NCBI GenBank assembly: GCA_035771165.1
Contig: JAWNZC010000234.1
Coordinates: 3,297,501 to 3,361,500 of the forward strand
Reading direction: 5' to 3'
From: Paragorgia papillata
Taxonomy: Eukaryota; Cnidaria; Anthozoa; Scleralcyonacea; Coralliidae
Length of the DNA: 64,000 nucleotides
The notes beneath the pieces were generated by a model. It ran no database searches. It was not told where the DNA came from and saw only the letters and a program-made list of their open reading frames with translations. This document shows positions 58,181 to 64,000 of this stretch, piece after piece; position 1 is the stretch's first letter; each line of letters begins with the position of its first letter. A program made the translations under genes and the position numbers.

Positions 58181-58618
58181 ATGAGTCAACACGGAGGTAC
58201 TTTCGAGCGACGTTTGATAGCTGTTTTATACTCGCTAGAAGAGAAAGGGTTCAAGTTTGATTTAAGAGAGGAGCAGCGATTGGGGATCAAGCAGTTATTC
58301 ATTGGCAAAGATCTGCGGCTGTTCTTCCAACAGGATTCAGAAAAAGCTTAATTTTCCAGTTATTGGCTCTCCTATTACCAACGAAATCTGCGCTCGTTGT
58401 CACTCCTCTAGTGAGCATTATTAAAGACCAGATTATGGAAGTTGCCTCACTGGGACTGACAGCATGCAATCTGGCCGAAAAGCTAGACGATCTTGACGGT
58501 ATGGATCAAAACCTGACTTCAGCCGAAAGTGAGAAGGACGACTCCTTTTGCCGGCGCTTCTGTTCAGTGCCTGTGTTGTGGATGAATCCCACACGATAGA
58601 GACTTGGTGTGCACTACG
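58181..58618 (+). pseudogene. RecQ-like helicase, first exon with motifs I-II
   Basis: ATG at 58181 reads MSQHGGTFERRLIAVLYSLE, then GFKFDLREEQRLGIKQLFIGK (pre-motif I). After a one-base shift near 58312 come AAVLPTGFRKSLIFQLLALL (Walker A, with Arg for the second Gly) and LVVTPLVSIIKDQI (motif Ia). After another shift near 58560, ACVVDESHTIETWCALR (motif II, DESH for DEAH/DECH) ends at a good donor ACG|GTAAGA. Motifs III-VI would lie in later exons, but the TIR arrives within 1 kb and none are seen. The ATPase core is damaged. Confidence 0.8.
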
Positions 58619-58891
58619 GTAAGATATTTTGATAAAACATGTAATACGGATTAGGTTAATACGTATACACCACGCCAACAGTTGGCGATGCATAGAATTG
58701 GCAGCAAAGAATAGTCATTTTATCATTGTTTGAACTACTTCTTGCTAAATGTAACATATTATAGCCGTGTTTACACTGCAAGCCATGGCCTTGGCCTGGC
58801 CCGGGGTAAATGTGTCGTGTTTACAAGGCAATAACAACTTTCAGGCCGAATCCGGAAGAAGTGTCAACTGTCAATGTCGTCAATGTTCAGC

Positions 58892-59402
58892 CTAGAGTCT
58901 GCTAGCTTTTTGAGAGACCAGGTTGTTACTATCACGTTCTGAGAATGGCAAGGATTTGCGTCTTGCTTGTCCACGAAGCGGAGAGTGAACTCGTATAGAT
59001 TTTCGGTTGTCTTTTTTCCCGGGTGTAAACTGTAAAGGCTTCAGAAGATTTTCGTTTTGGAATCTCGTGCGTGCAGCTATTACGACTATCATCCACGTAT
59101 TGTTCGCAGAATACACCACTCGCGTATTTGTACAGCTGATATAAGTTCTTCAATTTTCTCGCACAACCATTACGAACCACTTGCGAATACTGTTGGAGTT
59201 GTTGGATATTAATTCCAACTTCGCATAGACAGTCAGCCAAGACAATTCCAAAACCTTCTCGTTCGGACTTTTTAAACAGATTTAAACAACTTTTTCCACA
59301 CAACGACCCGTAATACACCTTGAGACTTGCTCCACAAAGATTGCATATTTCATTTGAGTTGTTTTCCTTATGTTTTCTTCCTTTATGTTTTGACTTGTCC
59401 AT
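58892..59402 (-). pseudogene. ZAD-like cysteine-domain protein, frameshifted
   Basis: Minus-strand ATG at 59402: MDKSKHKGRKHKENNSNEIC, then CNLCGASL, SLCGKSCLNLFKKSE and VVRNGCARKLKNLYQLYKY. The CxxC ... CxxxC ... (C)xxCARK pattern is a treble-clef, ZAD-like N-terminal domain; the first Cys of the last pair is Arg here. After ~100 residues a frameshift (around 59080) moves the coherent text to the next frame: RFQNENLLKPLQFTPGKKDN, RKSIRVHSPL and ARRKSLPFSERD, a basic Ser-Pro linker, ending at TAG near 58892. It is probably the transposon's second protein. Function unknown. Confidence 0.6.
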
Positions 59403-60989
59403 CTTTTATATTCAAAAGACGTGGGAACGTACTCGCTCCACGGGAACCGGATGGAAACAGCACCCAGACGGAAAATACCGGAAATGATTTTGATTGGTCT
59501 ATTTTGACAAATCAAAATTGGGGATGGATGGCCAAATACACGGGTTTAGTTGCAGGCCCTCCCCTCTCCTCCTCTTTCCAATTTTTCTAAAAATACTCCG
59601 GGGTTTGCTATAACCTGGGCGATGATCGAGGATGAGCATGAAATATTTTTGGTCAGCGGTCGTCAAGATCTGAGTAATACTAAATTACACGGCGGACAAA
59701 AAGATCCGTTTCACCTTTAATAATCGTTTCGAAATACACTCTTTCACACTCTCGAATGCATTTCGTTTCGGCTCAGAACGCTATGTATCTATCGATTTTA
59801 TATGGTATACTCTGTAAACTTCTAATATCACGGATGGAAAATAAGATCCGATTCTCCCTATTAATAAATCTCAAACGAAAAAAATATCTTCGATATTAAT
59901 AATTAGCCCTGCAGCAGAAGCCGAATAATCGTATGAATATACATAGCCCGCAGGCTAATTAAAATATACACAAATTACCTATTTTAAAACGTACCCCGTC
60001 CCGAAAATTATCACTTCTGAATATAATCCCGAAGAAGGTTTTTAAAAAATAAGTTTAAAGCTGATTATCAAAGTTTTTCTATTTTTTTTTCTATCTAATA
60101 CTATGTCCGAATGTTTTGATTCCTTTTTGAGGCCACTACTTTTCTTGCACCTGCTCATGGGCGTATACGGTCACATTACGCACGCAGGAGTGGACCTAAA
60201 TTTACCCACTGAGCCCACAGTCTGACAAATTTTAATTTTTCAAGACTGACATTAATTTTCCAGTTACTTTGCCGTTAGGGCTGTATATCTCTTCCAGCCT
60301 GGTACACCTATAAACCTCCGTGCCAAACGTTTTTCTTACAAAGAATGTCCAAGGGTGCCGGAAATCTGGGCAGGGCTTAGCCGTGGGTAGGGGGAAAGTG
60401 CCAGCGGCTAATATCTCCAAAAGTATTTACTCTATTGAAATAAAACTTGGTAGGCTTATAGAACAATCACAAACATTCAAATTTTTATTAGTGTCACCTC
60501 ACATGTTACGCAATGGTTTACCATAAAAATGTTATTTTATAAAACAACATAAGACGACAATCAGCAGCTAAAAGCAAAGAATACAACGGGTAAGCAAAAA
60601 CATCCAACAAAAATAGCATTATAAACAATGACAGGATATAAACACGGAAACCTACTGGTTGCTACTAAATGTTTGTCATTACTGAGTCTGAAAGCGGCTG
60701 CTGTATGTTTTTACTTAACTTTTCGGTCTTTTACTTTGTCGGTTTTTCTTCAGTATTGTTTTCCCCCATTTCGAGTTGACGGTTTCCTTTAATTCAATAC
60801 ATTGTTGTTCTTCTTTTATATAAAAGTTGATTAGTACGTGTATGTTCTTTTGAAAACGATGTATTTTAACAGTTAATATCTATTCGCAATTCGTAAAAGC
60901 TGCTTTCCCAAGTCTTTTTCGACTTTGATTTTCTTCATCGCTACCAGTGCCAAACAATGCTAACCGCGCAAGTGGACCGAAGTCCACAC

Positions 60990-61105
60990 ACATATATATA
61001 TATAAACATTTTTGTTCAAAATGATTTCGCATGGCTTTTCAAACTCGCGTGTAAGTGGGTTCCACGCGTGTCGAGATTGGCACTGGCCTCACCGGGCGCC
61101 GGGTG
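60990..61105 (+). pseudogene. Orphan zinc-finger start module, copy 4
   Basis: ACTCGCGTGTAAGTGGGTTCC, then CACGCGTGTCGAGATTGGCA and CTCACCGGGCGCCGGG. It is the same module as at 28.9 and 37.4 kb, but with GTG in place of ATG and an insertion in the LAPSP codons. No fingers follow. Confidence 0.6.
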
Positions 61106-62980
61106 AAAACAAATTAAAGCAAAAATGTTAAGTTGTTGCTATACACGTCATCAAAAACGTGGTTACTATGGTAAGGTAGAATTGTATAATACGGAAAATG
61201 TTCCCAAGTAAATTTTAGGAAAGCCACGAAATTTCATGCATTTTTATTAAATACTCGAAAAGTGATGAGAGTTTAAATTCGCTGCGGGCACTCCCCTCCA
61301 CCCCACCCCCCACCCCCCCTCTCCCCAGTCTAGAAAGTTAAAAATGCAATTATCCGCGCAATGCAAGTTTCTCCAGGCACGTTAATCAATATTGTTCGAG
61401 ACAATATTACGCGAGATACCGTATAGCTGTAAACAACTCCAAATTAGGAGTGATTTTCCTTATTAAGAAATCCACATGGAAATAACTCTTGAGTCTTGTT
61501 CTGGATCTGTGTATTCTGTACGAATTGAAATCTCTCTCTTAATTTTGACGTTATAAATACCAAGGGAAAACGGAATTTGTCTTGGTTTTTACGAATAATA
61601 TTATTCAATCACACAAATATGGCTACCCCGTAATATAGACGTGTTTGTCAAAAATTGGCGCGCGCGCGTTTTTGACTTTTCGACGAATTCGGGATTGACC
61701 GAATTAATTAATTACACTTTTTGAAGGAAAATCTCGAAGAATTTCTGAAATTAAATTTCAACAGAAAAGCAGTTAAATAGTCTCTAGAAAAATTAAGCAA
61801 TCCTAGATTTGTGTAAAATTTCACTATATAAGGCCAATTAAAAAAATATTCTGTTTTTCATCGCCGCCCGCCCCCAAAAATTCGTCCGCCCCGATTTTTT
61901 TGATTTTTTTATCGTCAGTTATCTGTTAGAACGCCGTAATGCGCTATTGTTGTTAGAAAAGAGCGGTATATCATGTTTTTGCTTTTGCTTTTGTTTGTAC
62001 CGTCGCGCGTGAGCAAAGTACAGTAGCCTTCCGAAGAAACTGGACAAGCAGGTAAATCGTGCAAAGCTTTGAAAGTTAAAATTAGCTTTAAAAGTTAAAA
62101 TTAGCTTTAATAGATTTGGGCAGTAATCGTTACCTACGCAGGCAAAGCGTACGAAATAGAAAACATCTCAACTTTTAACCCGTTTTCTGTAAGAAAATAC
62201 GCTGCTAATAAAAATAAAAAATAAAAAATAAATCCACCCGCCCCCCCAATGTTTTCAAAAAAAGTGATGAAAAACAGAAATATTTTTTTAATTAGCGTAA
62301 TATCAAAAAATTATTTTTTTAATGACCAGCATAAATTAAAGTTTCAGGTTATTATAGTTCCACGTTTTTTGTGCAGAAAGTCATTCCAAGAAAAAATCCA
62401 CCGCCAATTTAATTTAATTTCAAGTGACCTATGAAATGTTCAATATATAACGCACATGCATGCAAACATATGCAATATGAGACTTGCCTAGTCAGGTATT
62501 GGTTCCGTTTCACTCATAAATATGTTTTTCTCACGCTCCCATTATGTAAAAGCACTCTTTTATATATTGCAGACAACAAACTTTTTTTATAATTTTACCT
62601 AAAACACACCCAGCCGTGCACAAAATTTGTTTTCCTGACCTTGTCAACTTTAAATTTGTCGTCTTGTCGACCTTATTTTTTTAAAATGTTATCATCTTTT
62701 TTCCCAGTTTGGGATAAAAAGATTTCTTTTGCGTGTTTGTAAATTTAAGGGGTTTTCCCCAGTACTCTTTAATAGATGAATTTAGTATTCTTTTTGTTTC
62801 TCGCGTGATTTTTTTTGCAGACGTCTCGAGAATATTTTTTGACATCTGTTCTAGAAAACAGACTTAACAGTAGCTTTTTTAAGGACGAATTATCTAGACG
62901 TGTCACACGAATCTTCATATAATCTTGTTCTCGACAGTGTTCGAACACTTTACGGTTTCCGTTGATGTTAGGTAGTTAAT
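61106..62980. other. No gene recognised
   Basis: AT-rich with a C-rich run (61290-61325) and T/A homopolymers. Confidence 0.4.
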
Positions 62981-63027
62981 ATGACTGCTGACCAAAAAGA
63001 TTTCATGATCACCCTCGATCATCGCCC

Positions 63028-63384
63028 GAACACCGCTGCCAAACGTTTTGCGCATGCGCGACGACCTCTCACCTTAAAAAAATGAGCAGGAAAACACTGA
63101 AATATTTGGACTGGTTAGAGAGTCCGACACAAAAGTTAAAATTATAAGCATACTACGAAAAAGATAACGTAGCTAATTTGTACATGGCTTCTTTGTCAAT
63201 ATTGTAACATATTCTGAAATGACCTTCGTAATTTTCATTACCCTTTTTTTAAAACACAAATGAATAGTCGAGACTTACTTAGTCTTCGCTGTCTGGTTGT
63301 TGTCGCCACGGCTAGTTCCCACTTCTTTTCCAATGTTTACTCTAGCGAATTCACGCATGCGCAAACGTTTTGGCAGCGGTGTTC
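63028..63384. mobile_element. 357-bp MITE with 33-bp TIRs
   Basis: GAACACCGCTGCCAAACGTT then TTGCGCATGCGCG, inverted at 63353-63384 (CGCATGCGCAAACGTTTTGG ... GGTGTTC). It directly abuts the right end of the 3.4-kb element. Confidence 0.85.
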
Positions 63385-63412
63385 TCTAGCCAAGCGATAG
63401 CCAAGCCACGGA

Positions 63413-63902
63413 CAATCTCGTACCCAGAGCCTTCGCCCGCGCGCAAACGAAGGCTCTGGGTTGCCGATTGAAAAGAGCATGCGCCGCCAGAACTAGATTA
63501 ATCTGTGATCGAGATCTTCGCAAATGGTAGGAACTAGTATTTTTTCGAGGGGTTTTAAATTTTATCTGGCGGATAAACTTGTCAAGAACTAAACAGCATT
63601 TTAAACAGCAAGTAATCGACGGCTTTTGAATGGTTCCAAGAAATTAAGAAAGCGGTGACTAACAAACTTGTCGTAGCCAAGGTGGCACAGCGGCAATATG
63701 CAATATTGTCAGGTGGAACAATATGACTAGTAATTTAAGAACTACGTATCGTTGAAATATATTGTGTACGTATGTTGTTAGAAGTTGAAGGAGCTTTCAT
63801 TTGATGTACAGTTCAAGATTCTGCGTTTTATGAAACTTGTTATACTGTCCAAAATATGCGAACTGCGAACAACTGTTCGTAATAATATTATATTACAAAC
63901 AA
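63413..63902 (+). mobile_element. Partial second copy of the 1.2-kb foldback (left arm)
   Basis: CAATCTCGTACCCAGAGCC, then GATTGAAAAGAGCATGCGCC through ATTATATTACAAA matches 5475-5970 with small indels. Homology stops at 63902, where unrelated GC-richer sequence starts (ACACCTGGGTCAGGTG hairpin) and continues to the window edge. It is truncated or rearranged. Confidence 0.88.
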
Positions 63903-64000
63903 GACACCTGGGTCAGGTGTTCACTCGGGCTACTGGAAAGTGCAGAGGTCTCTATAACGCGCGAGCAAAGAGGTGGGGTGTGGTGCAGGACTATCCTGAA

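Larger units (their letters stand above)
57959..59590. mobile_element. 1.63-kb TIR element with helicase and cysteine-domain ORFs
   Basis: Arms of ~62 bp: 57959-58020 (AGAAAAATTGGAAAGAGGAG ... GCCTGCAACTAAATCC) and 59528-59590 (inverse). Inside, a RecQ-like helicase exon runs rightwards and a ZAD-like ORF runs leftwards, converging. A poly-G tract and TAGCCTGCGTAGCAGCGG motif precede the left arm. Both ORFs carry frameshifts. The superfamily is not assigned; the same helicase family occurs in the element at 16281-17684. Confidence 0.75.
59617..63027. mobile_element. 3.4-kb TIR element carrying a zinc-finger start module
   Basis: GGGCGATGATCGAGGATGAG ... TTTTTGGTCAGCGGTC (59617-59664) is inverted at 62981-63027 (GACCAAAAAGATTTC ... 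CTCGATCATCGCCC), ~47-bp arms with a few mismatches. The 3.3-kb interior has no transposase-like ORF. It includes the module at 60990-61105 and CCGCCC-rich patches at 61860-61890. Confidence 0.65.

Overview
This is eukaryotic, AT-rich, intron-containing DNA from an invertebrate animal, most likely a cnidarian and probably an anthozoan (inference). The reasons are a single-exon cnidarian-style rhodopsin-class GPCR, GT-AG exons with AATAAA signals, RecQ-like and CARF-like proteins carried on transposons, and very many TIR and foldback elements. There are no operons, CRISPR arrays or tRNA/rRNA genes that I can recognise. Transposon remains dominate and host genes are few.

Layout. 1-8 kb: a strand-switching minisatellite, several TIR elements, an unknown terminal exon (2021-2179), a TAF1B/RRN7-type zinc-ribbon first exon (5305-5391, minus) and a 1.2 kb foldback whose sibling lies at the window's right end. 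8-11 kb: an array of UUCG-tetraloop hairpins, a LINE fragment and a well-formed hammerhead ribozyme (10677-10719, minus). 11.7-25.7 kb: one 14 kb composite bounded by about 365/283-bp inverted repeats. It contains a 4.1 kb Mutator-like element with a spliced CARF-like gene, a 1.4 kb element with a RecQ-like helicase relic, a complete but frameshifted Ty3/gypsy retrotransposon (18450-23057) and a 1.7 kb foldback. Subtracting the insertions leaves an element of about 2.2 kb.

25.8-37.5 kb: a GPCR TM7 pseudogene, a nest of five MITEs inside one another (29.34-30.80 kb), the intact GPCR (32285-33247), a decayed C2H2 zinc-finger gene (35.2-36.1 kb), and detached copies of a module holding the 5' region and start codon of the zinc-finger family. 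37.7-40.4 kb: a jockey/CR1-like LINE with a (TTA)n tail. 40.8-49.2 kb: more TIR elements and a two-exon cysteine-domain pseudogene. 49.6-54.8 kb: three copies of endonuclease-type (RLE) LINEs resembling the Dong/R4 group, embedded in TAA microsatellites. 55.6-57.1 kb: a nine-finger C2H2 zinc-finger gene with a stop before two or three further fingers. 57.9-59.6 kb: a TIR element with convergent RecQ-like helicase and cysteine-domain ORFs. 59.6-63.9 kb: further TIR elements.

The GPCR and, less certainly, the nine-finger zinc-finger gene are the only long intact host-type reading frames. Most other coding sequence is broken by 1-2 nt indels. Some of these could be long-read assembly errors and not true decay, which affects every 'pseudogene' call here.
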